A stretch of DNA of 64,000 bases from Beta vulgaris subsp. vulgaris (GCF_026745355.1 NC_079202.1:47143873-47207872), one strand, 5' to 3'; numbered from the stretch's first letter, positions 13,781 to 25,370 are shown. Numbers and translations are program-made. The notes: generated by a model not told the origin, from the letters alone.

Positions 13781-16700
13781 TTAATTTTGTGATGACTTCT
13801 TGTAAGCTTTAAGAGGAAGAATTACTTGGTTGACCAAATTATCAAAATTTGAGCAAGATGAACCACTCGGAGTTGCTGCTGCTTCTTCCGCTAATATCTT
13901 CCACTCCATTGCTTTCCTTGTCATTTCTTCCCCCTTTTTTTCCTCCATAAGCTCTCTCACTTGCTTCTCAACCTCACTCCTCCTAACATTGTTATCAATT
14001 TCCATCCCTATTCCCCACTTTTCAGAAATAAACCAACAATTAGTTTGTTGTTCTGCAAAGAAAGGCCAACATATCACGGGCACCCCACTGCATATAGTAT
14101 CTAGTATCGAGTTCCACCCACAATGCGTTAAGAATGCACCAATTGATGTGTGGTCCAACACTGTTTCTTGATCACACCAACTCGTTATTAGGCCTCGATC
14201 TTTCGTTTCAGCTAAGAATTCAGGTGGTATGACTGCAGAATCTCCGCTAACAATATCTGGCCGAAGTATCCACAAGAAAGGATGCTTACTATTAGCAAGC
14301 CCCCATGCAAATTCAATTAGATTTTCATTTGTCATAGTTGTGATACTCCCGAAACTCACATACACCACAGATTTTGGCTTCTTGGAATCAAGCCAATTGA
14401 AGCATTCTGAATCCTCCTTCCAAAGATTTGATCCTAAGGACTTGACTCCGGCATCATCCGATACATTCTTTAGTTGCAATTGCATCGGTCCAATAGTGTA
14501 AGTTGGACCAACTATTATCTCTGAAAGGTCTTCAAGAACATCATGCTCAAATGTATTGAAAGAGTTGAAAATAATTGGCGCCGAAGATTGGGCAGCTCTC
14601 TCGGTTGCAACTATCAGGAAATTCAACATAATATCATCTTTATCTGTGGTTCTGATAAAGCTTGGGATATATTTCAATTGTATACCTCTCATACTAGGCA
14701 CCCAATCAACCACCATACCTAAGGAGCCATCTGTTGCGAATTTGGAATCTGCTTCAAAAAGATATGCATAATTAGTCTCGGAAACAACATTTCTGCCGTT
14801 CCAAAATAATAAATGCAACACTGGAAACTAGAGAGACACGATATATAAGAAGCTTGTGATGAGGACTGAGGAGTGCGACAAAAAAGAGGAACCGTATACA
14901 TGTGAGTGTGTGACAAGTAGAAATATATAGATGATCTAGTACTCCCTCTGTCCCAAAATATAGTTCTCATTTTTATTTTGGGTATCTCAAAATATAGTTT
15001 CCATTTCCATATTTAGTTTCACATTTTTCTGTAATTTGTATAGAAAAACCATGCCTCGTCTTCTTGAATTTTGTTTTTTCATTTGTTTATTCAACCAAAA
15101 TGTTACAATTAATGTTCTTTCACCAATTATTCTTCATCCTCTCTCCTAAAATCATATTTTTCCATACAACATTTATTTAGATAAACAAAAATCTTTATTA
15201 TCCCTCTTAGATTCATACTTGCATAAATTACCGTGAAAAAAAACACGAGAACTATATTTTGGTAAGGAGGGAGTAGTCTAAGAAAATTTTGCAAACATAT
15301 TGAAACTTCTGTTGAAGTTATGATGTATTAACGTTGAAGAATTTCATGAATCAATGTTCATGATTTGCGAAAATAAAACTAAGAGAAGAGAGAATTATTA
15401 TTGGTCTGATTGTAGAAGAATGAAATCAACTACTTTAGTACAAAATTAAATCAGCTTATATAATACAACTGATTAGATTAGGTGAGCTATCATACAAGTT
15501 AGTTATAACAACCTAACTAACTAGCTAGCTGAGATGGAAGTAACTAATAACTTCAATAGTCCCCCTCTAACTAGGGAGGATGCTCAATCATGCCTAGTTT
15601 GGAACTCAGCTTGATGTGTTGAGGTTTAGACAAAGCCTTTGTAAACAAATAAGCTATTTGATGTTGTGTAGGAATGTAGGACAACTCCAATAATCCTTCC
15701 ATGACTTTTGTCTCGAGTAAAATGGCAATCCAGCTCTATATGTTCCCTTTTTTCATGTAGGATTGAATTTTTACCAATGTGTATAGCAGATTGGTGATCA
15801 CATAAAAGCTTGACTGGTTACAAGTCATCAACACCAATCTCTTGCAAAAGCTTGACTAACCAAGTAATTTCTACTGCAGCAGCTGCCATAGCTCTATATT
15901 CAACTTCAGAGCTTGATTTAGAAACAATTGCCTGCTTCTTAGACTTCCATGAGATGGGAAAATTCCCAATTAAGTAACATTACATAACCTTTGACTGACG
16001 TTCTTGTGTCAGGGAGAGAAGCCCAATCTGAGTCTAAGTATGCTTTAAGTGTCAACTGAGGGGTAGCAATCAGTAAAATTCCTTGACCAATTATTCTAGC
16101 CAAATACCTGAGAAAATGTGTCAAGGCGTCATACTGTTGCAGCGTTGGTTGATGAATATATTGGCTCAAGGTTTGAACTGCATATGACAGGTCTGGTCTA
16201 GTGTGAGTGAGAAAGTTCAACTTCCCTACGCGACTTCTGTATAGAGGCGGATCTGAATTGAAAGCCCCTGATGTGGATATGAGCTTAAGGTGCGCAGGTA
16301 GAGGAGTCGTAGCTTGTTTAGATAAATCTAAATAACTGCTTGCTAGTAGCTCTTTGGTAAATTTCTTCTATGTCATTATAATTCCTTGTTGAGCATGACG
16401 GATCTACATGCCTAGGAAATAATGTGGGTGACCCAAATCTTTAATACTAAAGACTTGATAAAGGTATGATTTAAGAGCTTCAATAGCATGAACATCATCT
16501 CCTGTGAGAATGATGTCATCAACATAAACAGCAACAATTAAGGTGGATGTAGTACTCTTTTTGAAAAATAAAGAGTATTCATTTTTTGATTGTATAAACC
16601 CTTGTTGCAACAACTCATAAGTGAGCTTGGCAAACCATTATCTGGAAGCTTGGTTTAAACCGTAAAATGACTTTTTCAATTTACAAACAAGCTTCAGAGG

Positions 16701-19700
16701 GTTTGTAATTCCCTCTGGCATCTTCATATAAATTTCTTCTGTTAAATCCCCATGTAAAACGACATTGTTTATGTCGAATAATTGAAACAAATTCCAACCT
16801 TTGCTTGTAGCAAAAGCTAAGATACACCTGACTATAGACATTTAATTACTGGAGAGAATGTCTCTTCAAAGTCTATGCCAAATTGTTGTGTGTATCCTTT
16901 AGCAACTAATCTTGCTTTTAACCTTTCTAAGCTTCCATCAGCTTTAAGCTTCACCTTAAACACCCATTTACGACCTATGCTTTTTTACTAGGTAGAAGTA
17001 AAGTAAGCTCCCATGTATCGTTAGATTCTAAAGCAACAATTTCCTTGCCCATTGCTATCTTCAATCCAGTCTGCATCCTGAGAGGCCTCTAGATAGCTAG
17101 CAGGTTTAGTTATAGTGGAAGTGTGAGAAATGAGAGTTTGAAGGGAATTACGGAGGTATTGAAATTGAACCAAGTTGCACCAGTGAGAAGAGATATTGGC
17201 AGAAGCAACATAATCATGTAACCAAGCAGGTGGCCTGGGTTATGTGCGTGGTTTGTAAAAGTGTCTAGTGGGTTGTACTACAGAAGTATTGGTGGGAGTG
17301 GATGATGGAGAATGTGGTGAAGAAATGGGAGGAGAAGAAAGTTCAGGTTGTGTAGTGGAATCATTTTGTGAAGTGGAATCATTTTGTGGAGTGGAGGGAG
17401 TGTCAAAGATGAAAGATTCTGGTATATCATAGGTGAAGTTAGGATTATGAGAAGTGTTTGAAGGTAAAAAAAAAATTGGAGAAGCTTGAGGGGTAGAGTA
17501 TTGAAATGGGAGATGATTTTCATGGAATTGAACATCTCTTGTGATAAATATTCTCTTTGTTGTGAGACCCATGACTTTGTAGGGCTTTTGCTCTGGAGGA
17601 TAGCCTATGAACACACAGGTTACAGCCATAGGATCAAACTTAGCTTGCTTCTATGAACGTTCAATGTTGAAGGAAAACATAAACATCCAAATACCCTTAG
17701 GTAGCTCAAATCAAGCTTATGACCATGCACAGCTTCATATAGAGTGCTAAATTGAATTGGACTTAGTAGCATCTATTGATCAAATGGGCTGCTGTAAGCA
17801 AACATTATTCTCCCCAAAGATTGGCAGGCACATGAGATTGAAACAATAATGATCTTGATGTTTCCAAGAAATGTCTATGTTTCCTCTCCACAACACCATT
17901 TTATTGTAGAGTATCGGAACATGACTTCTAACGATGTATACCATGCTTGTGATAGATAGACAATATGGCTCCTTCACAGAATTCCTTGCATTATCTGATC
18001 TAATGCATTTAATACAAGCATGAAATTCAGTTTGAAGAAAGACGATAAAATGTCGAAGGATCTGACAACATCTGATTTATGTTTCGTGAGAAATATCCAT
18101 GCGTGCCTTGAAAAATCATCTATAATTGTTAGAAACCGATTATATCTGTCATGAGTACAAACTTTATAGGGACTCCAAGTATCAATATGAAGCATTTCAA
18201 AACAATTAGGTGTTTTAATAGTGCTTTGAGGAAAAGATTTCTTAAGCCGTTTAGCTTGAGGACAAATCTGGCAGAAATACTCATATGAGTCAGTACAAGG
18301 CATGTTATCAACAACATGATGAATTTTATTAAAAGGCACATGACCCAATCTAAGATGTCATAGCTTCATGACCTCATTATCAGCAATGCAAGTTGTATCA
18401 GATGAAATAGGCTTCTATAGAACCACATAGTCATCAGTGGAAGCCTACATACCTAAATCTAGCTTACCAAGAACCAGGGAATTGCTCTGAGAGGGACCCT
18501 GAATTAAGCATTCATCATGTGTGAACACAATAGCACAATCAAGATCTTGGCATAATCTATGTGTACTAATCAGATTGAAAGTAAAACCAGGTACATGAAG
18601 CACATTTTTAAGCTCTACACACCATTTTGAAATTTCACAGTTCCAATGTGCTGAACTATAGCTTGTTTCCCATCTGCTACAGTCTATTATCCATTTTAAA
18701 TTAAAAGAAGACAATAAGCAAGTTCCTGCTACATATGCTGAGGTAGGAGTATAATGCACAAGATTCTGTGCATTTTGTGGTGTAGAATTGGATGTGATGT
18801 TGCTATTGTTGTTATTGTTAGAAGAATCTTGAACAAGTTGCACACGCTTATGGTATCGTTCAGCAGTAAGTGTGGAGGCTCACTTGTTGTGCAATACTAA
18901 TTCATCTCATCATCATTTATCTTTTTCCTTTTCCTCCTTCAAAAGCAAAAGGATAGCCATGAATCTTGTAAAATCTGTCTATAGTGTGATCATTCATTTT
19001 ACAATGCTCGCAGTAGAAATTTCTTCATACACCATTATATCCTCCTCTATTAAAGCTTTGATTCCTATTCCAAGAACCAGGAGGTTTATAGACATCAACT
19101 TTGGAATCAAACTTCCTATCCTCATACACAAATGCCATAGCATGATTTTCTCCAGAAGAAACAATACTCCTTTGTTTCTCTTCTTGGATTAACAACCTGT
19201 ATGCCATAGAAACATTTGGCAAAGGCTGCATCATCAAAATGTTTGTCCTCACATTTGCATATATGCTGTCTAGCTTCATTAATAACTGGATTTAACCTTT
19301 CTTCTTGCTGTTGTTGAATAATTTTTTGAGTAATGTTACATGTGCAACCAGTACATGTACACATAGGAACTGGATTGATACCACTGAGTTGATCCCATAA
19401 GGCTTTTAATTTCAGTGAAAAACTCAACAACAATAGTGTTGCCTTGAGATAACTCATGTAATATCTGTTGTATGGAGAGTAATTGTGCTCCAGAGGTTAA
19501 AGAATATCTTTCTTCTAAATCCTTCCATATTTCTCTAGCACTAGTAAAGTAGATGACACTTCTAGCAATTGTAGTGTCAAGAGAATGTAAAATGTATGAT
19601 GTAACCATAGCATTACACCTCTCCCAAGAAGCATAGGCAGGATCAGTTGTGGAAGAAGGTTTAGGAAGTGATCCATCAATGAATGACAACTTATTTTTGC

Positions 19701-22700
19701 GAGATAAAGCAATAATAATGCCTCTTTTCCATTCAGAAAAAATTTTGAGCATTGAATTTCACAGAAGCGAGTGAATTTGCTGGATTTTCATAAGGATGAG
19801 TGAAGTAGACACTTGAAGGATTTTGTGTAAGAGGAATATTGGAAGAAGACGATTGTTCTGACATTTTGATAGAGGATGAAGAAACAAAAAGTGGATGAAT
19901 TTAAGTAGAATTTGTAGCAAAAGTTCAAATTCGGACAAGAACAATTGCGTACAAGAACAACAAATTCAATCGTTTAGGCAAAATCATATGAATCTAATCA
20001 ATAAATCAACAATCATTCAAGAAGAATCGAATCAAGAATTCAAAGAATCTGAAATTTTAGATCAAAACTTTAAATTTCACGCAAAAAATTGATGAAACTT
20101 ACTAATTTTTTTTTTTTTGTAATCAAAGAATGAGATGAATTAGAATTTGCAACAATCTGCAGTGACGAGCTTCCCTTGCTCTGATTCCATGAAGAAATTC
20201 ATGCATCAATGTTCATGATTTGCGAAAATCAAACTAAGAATAGAGAAATGTTTAGAAAGAAAGTAGAGAGAGAAAGAGAGGAAGAGAGAATTATTATTGC
20301 TCTAATTGTAGAAGGATGAAATCAACTACTTTAGTACAAAACTAAATCAGCTTATATACAACTGATTAGATTAGCTGAGCTATTATACAAGTTAGTTATA
20401 AGACTTATAACAACCTAACTAACTAGCTGAGGTGGCAAGTAACTAATAACTTCAACAAACGTAAAACTCACAATACATGTGAGTGTAGCACATTAATAAA
20501 AGAACACAGATAAATTCACTTTATAATGCAAAGGAACGACTCCCTTTATTTTCATATGATTTTTCGTATTTATCATGTCGTTGAGATACACATCTGTGTG
20601 TATTCTTGGACTATGGTCATATTGGTATTGTTAGAATGAAATTTGATGCTGACAGCATCATATAAAAATTCATTCTCATTTCTCATATAAGTATGCATTC
20701 TCATATGAACTAGACCTGTTCAACGGGCGGGTTCGGGTTGGGTCGGGTCGGGTCATGTTGTATGTGGATCGGATCGGGTTTAAAGTCATTACTGACGGGT
20801 CGGATCGGGTCAGGGGCTAGACTGACCCGACCCGACCCTGACCCTATTTTTTAAAAAATAAAATCAAATGAGCAGAGTTAGAAAAAACAACTAGCTTTGA
20901 TTTCTCTTGTCCTTGCGAAATATGACATATGAAAGAGTTTATCAACTAGCTTAAGAAAGTCAAACTTATCAAATATCAATCCAACTGAAATTTCTCTTCA
21001 AATGCTTACTCATTTACATCAAACTTTTTTCTTTTTATTTGATGAGAACACATCAAAAGTTATATGCTTAAATACTCACCCAAATATCCCATCTTTTAAC
21101 TTCCTTCCTACAATCATACTATACCTTCTCTCTCCTCTCCAACTTCATTCTTTTATCCTCAACGAACCTTCAATATTTCCATCAATGGCGGCAGATTGGT
21201 CTGAACTTCCTTCAGAACTCGTAGAACTCATCTTCAACCTCACTAACACTTCTTCAGAAACCTGCCATTAACGCTCTGTTTGTTCTTCTTGGCGTTCCTC
21301 TGTTCCTCCTAAACAACCTGCTATTCATTTTCTCTCTCCTCCAATCAAACTCTTCAACTCTGAAGAAACCCATAATCTCGACCGCTAAACAATCCGTCTT
21401 TCTAGTTTCTGACCCTGATTCTTGTTGGGTCATCAAAACTAAGGAGAACAAAACAGGGGTGTTACTCCTTTTGAGCCCTTTATCTTAGAGAGGAGAGAGA
21501 AGAGAGTAGAGATAAGATAGCAGAAAGAGAAATTAGTGTTTTTAGATAAAATGAGTATGTCTAGGTTAGACCCTAACTAAACTTCAAGTGACCCTTTTAT
21601 GACCCGACCCGACCCACCAATATCTTATTAGGGTCAGACCCTATACGACCCGACCCTATTTTAATTGGGTCGGGTCATAACCCTGTAATAAGGGTCGGGT
21701 CAAGGGTCTTTTTTAGGGGACCCGACCCATTGAACAGGTCTAATATGAACTCACTTCTATATACATATCTTTTGCCAATATAACCACATAATAACCATAA
21801 TCTTATATCAAATGTATAGTCAACACCAACAATTCTAATAGCATAAAAAGCGAATAAATAACAACATGAACTTCAAGAATTTAGCAAATTACGCATTAAG
21901 AACACTATTAATCAATTGTTCTATTATTAATTTTTCTTGTTTAAAATAAGATGAATATCATCAAAAATATAAAAAAACTTCCTAAAATAAAGTTAACTAA
22001 AATAGTACTCATGGAGGTGGCGCCCTATCTCATGCTCTTTCTCCTTGTTTAAATGCTAGCTTGTTTTTTCCTTCAAAATATTAACTAAAATAGTTTTTCA
22101 GATCCGGAATTATCGTCACAAAGTTCCAAAAGGTTTTAGTTAAAATGATCTTCGTCTACCTAATCAGTACTTGAATCCCCCACATAATATTCGACCATTA
22201 TCTTTGACGTCAAAGGGTGTAATTGTTTATTGATCATCCGTAATCAATACTTCCGTTTCCACATAATAGTCCTCTCTTTAGCTTTGATGTCAAAGTTTGT
22301 AATTAAATAAAGGATTTTTTGGTAAAAACACCCTTATGTTTGGTGATTTTTAGAACAATCCCCCTTATGTTTTTTCTTTTGAAATGCACCCCCAAACGTT
22401 TTATAAAAATTTTGGTTGCACCCCCAAAACCTAACTTCCGTCAAATTCAGACGTTTGTGGGGCCCTTTTTTCCATTTTTCCTCCTAAATGTTGCGTGAAA
22501 TGACATTTGTATCCTTGGGTAATAGAACCCTTCAACTAACCTCTTCATCTCTCTCATTCAATTCCCTCTTCTTTGAATTCATCTCTCTCACTTGCTTCAG
22601 TCAGAAATTTTCAACCTTTGGCTTAGTGTCTTGAATCCTTGCTATTTCACTCTTTTAAAACGTTACTTCATGTGTCAACAACCTCTTCTCCAGCACCAAT

Positions 22701-25270
22701 TCATTAATGACCACCTTCTGCCACTCCTCATGGTTCTTGTCAATTCATCCAAAGAATCCACACCCTTCTCTTCCAGTATGAACATCTGAGAATTCGCAGG
22801 CATAGAAACTCCTCCCAGGATTGTCATGCATCCATGACCTCAAAATCTTAGCAGGAATTCGACAGTTGCATTTGGTTGCTATAACCCTAATTGAACAATT
22901 AACCCAAATTAATTGTAGCAAATAAACCCTAGAATCGCAAAATTACCCAAAATTTAATGCCTAGAAATGAATGTAACACTTACTTGATTTGAAGGAAGTC
23001 AAGAATTGTCAATTGAGAGTGGAATTGCAATTTTCCGTTCGAAAATTTGGATTATCAGCTTCAATTTGGGGGTGTTGGAAAATTACCATTGTGAGAGAGG
23101 GAATGTCCTGATTTGGGGATAAAGTGGTTGTTATAATAGCTTAGATGGGCCCCACAAACGTCTGAATTTGACGGACGTTAGGTTTTGGGGGTGCAACCAA
23201 AATTTTTATAAAACGTTTGGGGTGCATTTCAAAAGAAAAAACATAAGGGGGATTGTTCTAAAAATCACCAAACATAAGGGTGTTTTTACCAAAAAATCCT
23301 TAAATAAATCTGCCACTTGCACCAGATATTATTGTTAACTTTGTCAGAAAAGTACAGCCTTCTCAATCTCAACTCTGATCCGATTCCAAATTCTAGGGTG
23401 TAGGAGTATTAGACAACAATTTTTTAATAGACAACATGCTGTTCCTCATAACTTTGAAATAAGTATTAAAGAATTAGACCTTGTTTGGTTGACAAAACAA
23501 ATCATGGGAAGTGCAAATTCCTAGGAAGTAGAAGTATATGGAGTTGTTTGGTTGGCAAAATTATGGGAATTTGCACTTCCTAGGAAGTTCTACTTCCTCC
23601 AAAATGGAGGAAGTTACTTACCTAGGTGGGCTAGGTCCCCCTAGGTAAGTAGAGCTTCCCATAGGAAATTCAACTTCCCATTATCAACCAAACACAATTT
23701 TACACTTGCTAGGAATTTCAAATACATGAAAAAAATAACTTCCTAAAAAGTATGACTTAATATATATAACCAAACAAGGTCTTATTGATACTACAAAGGC
23801 TTGACTCTATACTAGAAAATGATCCTCGAGTAAAAAATGCTTATTTTTAGTATCATATGTTAGAGTTGTAATTAAGACTTTTTCGAGATTGTGACAAGAA
23901 TACCCGAAGCGTAGAGCAGTGGCCAGTAAACCAGCACGCCTGCAGGCTGCAAAGAGGTGCCGTTGCAGACTCTGCATTCCGTTTAATTTTTCTTATTATA
24001 AATATTTTTCGGGTGGACTAGATAGTTGTTTGCTCCATCAAAATTAAAAGGTTTAGTCATGAGAACAATTTTAATCCGCACGAATCAATTCATTTCCTTA
24101 AAATTTCAAGTAAATAGAAAATTGTTATTTAATTGATTTTGTTGGTTTTAGTTTTGCTATCCTGTTATTCTATTCTAGCTTTTAAATTTATCAATACACA
24201 ACCTTGACTAATGAGTAGTAAAAATCATTAGTAACGTCCAAAATTTCTCACATAATAACAGTTGTATATATCATTATATGGTTAGAGTAAAGTCAAAATG
24301 AAACAAGGAGGAAAATCTACATTATTTCCCTATCAAAGTTCACAATTTTTTTTCTTGATCAACTTCATAGGTCTAGCTCTATTCTTTTGGACTTATTTTC
24401 TGTTTATTTGAGTTCAGTTCAGTTAATTTCAGTTCAACTCAATTCAATTAATTTCAATTTAGTTCAGTTTAATTCCGTTCAGTTTAATTTTGTTTAATTA
24501 TGTGAAGTTCAGTTTTTCTCAACACAAAAGAGCGGAATCGTAGTTAAATTGATAGTTGCATATTTCTTGCTTAAAAGAGCTAATACCCTTCGTTTTGCAT
24601 CGATGAAATTGCTAGTTTGCATTTTTTTTGTTTCATTCTCTTTGTTGTTGTGTTTAATCGCTTAATTCACTAGTAGAGTACCCCAAAAAGAAAAAGCATA
24701 ACAAAAAAGTTGCTAGGAGAATATGTTAAGGACTAAGGTAGTACCTTTAAAGGGCACAATCCCCTTGTCAAGAAGAGGACGGTACTGAGAATATCCAAGA
24801 AAACCACAAGCACTAGCAGTCCATAGCCACACCAACGGAATACCTCCAAGTTGTTGCGCAGCATCAAGTGTGAAAGGCATAACACAATCAGATAAGATCA
24901 ACGTGACTCGAGGCAAACCCGAGGAAGGATCATTAAGTTTAACAAGGAGCTGCTTGAAGGGTTCAAGGAAGTAATTCATAACGGCGTGGCATAGGGTGGG
25001 GATGTCTTGGGTAGCATCGGCATCGGATGTTGGGAGACCATCGGGAATCGCCTCGAATCGAAAGGACGAGACTGCGTCGAGGAAGTTAGGCCCCCTTGCA
25101 CGGAGGAGACGACGGTGATTGTATTCAGTGTTGACAAAAGTGATATGGAAGCCTTTAGAGTGGAGAAGTTTGGCTAATTTTAGCATAGGCCGTATATGGC
25201 CTTGTGCTGGATAAGGTATGCAGACTACATGTATCTTAGCTTCTTTCTCATCGCTATTACAACTACCCAT
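13781..25270 (-). CDS. UDP-glycosyltransferase, UGT85-type, two exons across a 10-kb intron
   Basis: Exon 1 is 25270-24745 and exon 2 is 14748-13781 (minus). AAAG|GT donor and GCAG| acceptor join in phase 1, creating an Asp codon and a 497-residue protein without stops, the usual UGT85 length. The N-terminal acceptor domain has the catalytic-type His25 in PYPAQGHI and Asp128 in LILSDC. The C-terminal PSPG box spans about residues 366-409, starting WCDQETVL and containing HCGWNS. The intron sits after the VPFK motif, where UGT85 genes characteristically have theirs. The enzyme should transfer glucose from UDP-glucose to a small molecule in the cytosol; UGT85 members act on cyanohydrins, terpenols, cytokinins and others, so the substrate is unknown. 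One oddity is HCGWNSILD, where Glu is usual at the last position (Asp392). A TATA box lies about 95 bp upstream. The reading frame is intact despite heavy transposon load in the intron. Confidence 0.9.
14942..15273. mobile_element. Stowaway MITE
   Basis: Starts CTCCCTCTGTCCC after TA (14940-14941) and ends GGTAAGGAGGGAG before TA (15274-15275). The interior repeats AAAATATAGTT motifs near both ends. It belongs to the same family as the copy at 58073-58408, sharing the interior from the AGTT(A/T)CACATTTTTC region to the right end. Confidence 0.92.
15335..15558 (-). repeat. 3' LTR of the Copia element
   Basis: A 224-bp copy of the LTR. It lacks a purine-rich stretch of about 38 bp and a small GTTATAAGACTT duplication that are present in the 5' LTR. 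Its outer sequence starts TGAAGAATTTCATG on the plus strand. Its inner end reads CTTCAATA where the other copy has CTTCAACA. Confidence 0.93.
15900..19864 (-). pseudogene. Copia gag-pol polyprotein, degenerate
   Basis: Gag begins at about 19864 and contains the FSEWKRGI and [11 protein letters not shown] motifs of the Copia gag domain. A protease-like segment at about 18660 reads WIIDCS where WIIDSG is expected, so the active-site motif is lost. Integrase starts near 18348 with a zinc-binding-like segment and ends in the [10 protein letters not shown] region. Reverse transcriptase shows LHGDL (about 16760) and YVDDI (about 16535). RNase H shows DSDWAS near 16035. Frames change several times, so no complete polyprotein can be made. 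Confidence 0.92.
20190..20457 (-). repeat. 5' LTR of the Copia element
   Basis: A 268-bp LTR starting TGAAGAAATTCATG and ending CTTCAACA on the plus strand. The adjacent primer-binding site (plus GCTCTGATTCCA, about 20178-20189) fixes it as the 5' LTR of a minus-strand element. A GA-rich tract near 20250-20290 is absent from the other LTR. Confidence 0.93.
20711..21742. mobile_element. hAT element carrying a captured F-box gene fragment
   Basis: Inverted ends TAGACCTGTTCAA (20711-20723) and TTGAACAGGTCTA (21730-21742) are flanked by the 8-bp duplication ATATGAAC (20703-20710 and 21743-21750). Subterminal regions are dense in GGGTCGGGTC and its complement. The 1,032-bp element encodes no transposase. 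The middle holds an F-box/DUF295-like fragment, so this is a gene-capturing, non-autonomous hAT. A related unoccupied site exists in the window at 29379-29386. Confidence 0.93.
21185..21487 (+). pseudogene. F-box/DUF295 (KIB-like) gene fragment inside a hAT element
   Basis: Translation from 21185 begins [17 protein letters not shown], the typical start of plant F-box/DUF295 proteins. A stop follows after SSETCH, but the same frame continues [13 protein letters not shown], the conserved end of the F-box. In another frame, 21385-21487 reads [17 protein letters not shown], a DUF295-like segment. The fragment is thus broken by at least one stop and one frame change. F-box proteins of this kind serve as SCF ubiquitin-ligase receptors; this piece is not functional as such. 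Confidence 0.8.
22310..23301. mobile_element. Long-TIR (about 155 bp) element, Mutator-like
   Basis: Nearly perfect inverted repeats of about 155 bp bound the element: 22310-22465 and 23147-23301, starting AAGGATTTTTTGG and running to GTGGGGCCC. Long TIRs of this size suggest a Mutator-like element. The flanks AATTAAATA (left) and AAATAAATC (right) match at 7 of 9 positions and could be a decayed 9-bp duplication, so the superfamily is tentative. The interior holds a GRF-type zinc-finger fragment on the minus strand. Confidence 0.8.
22655..22888 (-). pseudogene. GRF-type zinc-finger fragment within a long-TIR element
   Basis: The minus-strand frame reads [10 protein letters not shown], then [10 protein letters not shown] and GCGFFG. 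This is the Cys pattern and NPGRxF...CGFF signature of the GRF zinc finger, a nucleic-acid-binding module. The codon after GCGFFG is TGA where the family normally has Trp (TGG), so the frame is interrupted; sequence after it continues in the same frame ([12 protein letters not shown]) to a stop at 22655. No start codon or longer gene was found, so it is a captured or decayed fragment. Confidence 0.75.
23477..23781. mobile_element. Tourist-like MITE with TTA duplication
   Basis: Inverted ends GACCTTGTTTGGTT and AACCAAACAAGGTC are flanked by TTA on both sides (23474-23476 and 23782-23784). The 305-bp interior repeats GGAAGT(T/A) motifs in both orientations and can fold into a long hairpin. The 3-bp TTA duplication is typical of PIF/Harbinger-derived MITEs. 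Confidence 0.85.
24410..24520. repeat. Decayed TTCAG-type repeat patch
   Basis: A run of TTCAGTTCAG, TTTCAGTTC and variant pentamers. It resembles the interior of the MITE at 9026-9384, but I could not find clear terminal inverted repeats or a target duplication. It may be an old member of the same family. Confidence 0.6.
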
Positions 25271-25358
25271 GTCTCTTTCTTTTTTTTTTTGGCTTAGAAA
25301 TTTGGTCGAAGATCAAGTTTGTAAGCAGATAGATGTGACCATAATATTAGGGAGCTCT

Positions 25359-25370
25359 GGTTATATAGAA
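25359..25370 (-). promoter_or_regulatory. Probable TATA box of the UGT gene
   Basis: The minus strand reads TTCTATATAACC about 95 bp upstream of the UGT start codon, the normal distance in plant genes. The leader in between is AT-rich with a poly-A tract next to the ATG. Confidence 0.6.

Larger units (their letters stand above)
15335..20457 (-). mobile_element. Ty1/Copia LTR retrotransposon inside the UGT intron
   Basis: Two LTRs bound the element (15335-15558 and 20190-20457) with a 5-bp target duplication AACGT on both sides (15330-15334 and 20458-20462). In minus orientation the 5' LTR ends CTTCA and is followed by TGGAATCAGAGC, a variant of the usual initiator-Met tRNA primer site. Before the 3' LTR lies a polypurine tract AGAGGGGGAC. 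The 5,123-bp length is normal for Copia. Gag, integrase, reverse transcriptase and RNase H pieces appear in the Copia order, all on the minus strand and broken by stops and shifts. It is orientated the same way as the host UGT gene. Confidence 0.95.
14749..24744 (-). other. 9,996-nt transposon-filled intron of the UGT gene
   Basis: GT...AG intron (minus strand) separating the two UGT exons. From left to right it holds a Stowaway MITE, a complete but broken Copia element, a hAT element with an F-box fragment, a long-TIR element with a GRF-finger fragment, a Tourist-like MITE and a TTCAG-rich patch. The remaining spacers (about 21743-22309 and 23785-24744) are AT-rich and contain nothing else I recognise. 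Related UGT85 genes have short introns, so nearly all this length is insertional. Confidence 0.88.

Noticed and set aside
13781..14821. A separate truncated glycosyltransferase gene at 13781-14821
   Set aside because: Splice sites, phase and total length show it is exon 2 of the gene whose exon 1 is at 24745-25270.
24669..24690. CACTAGTAGAGTACCCC as a possible CACTA terminus
   Set aside because: No subterminal repeats and no partner end nearby; likely chance.
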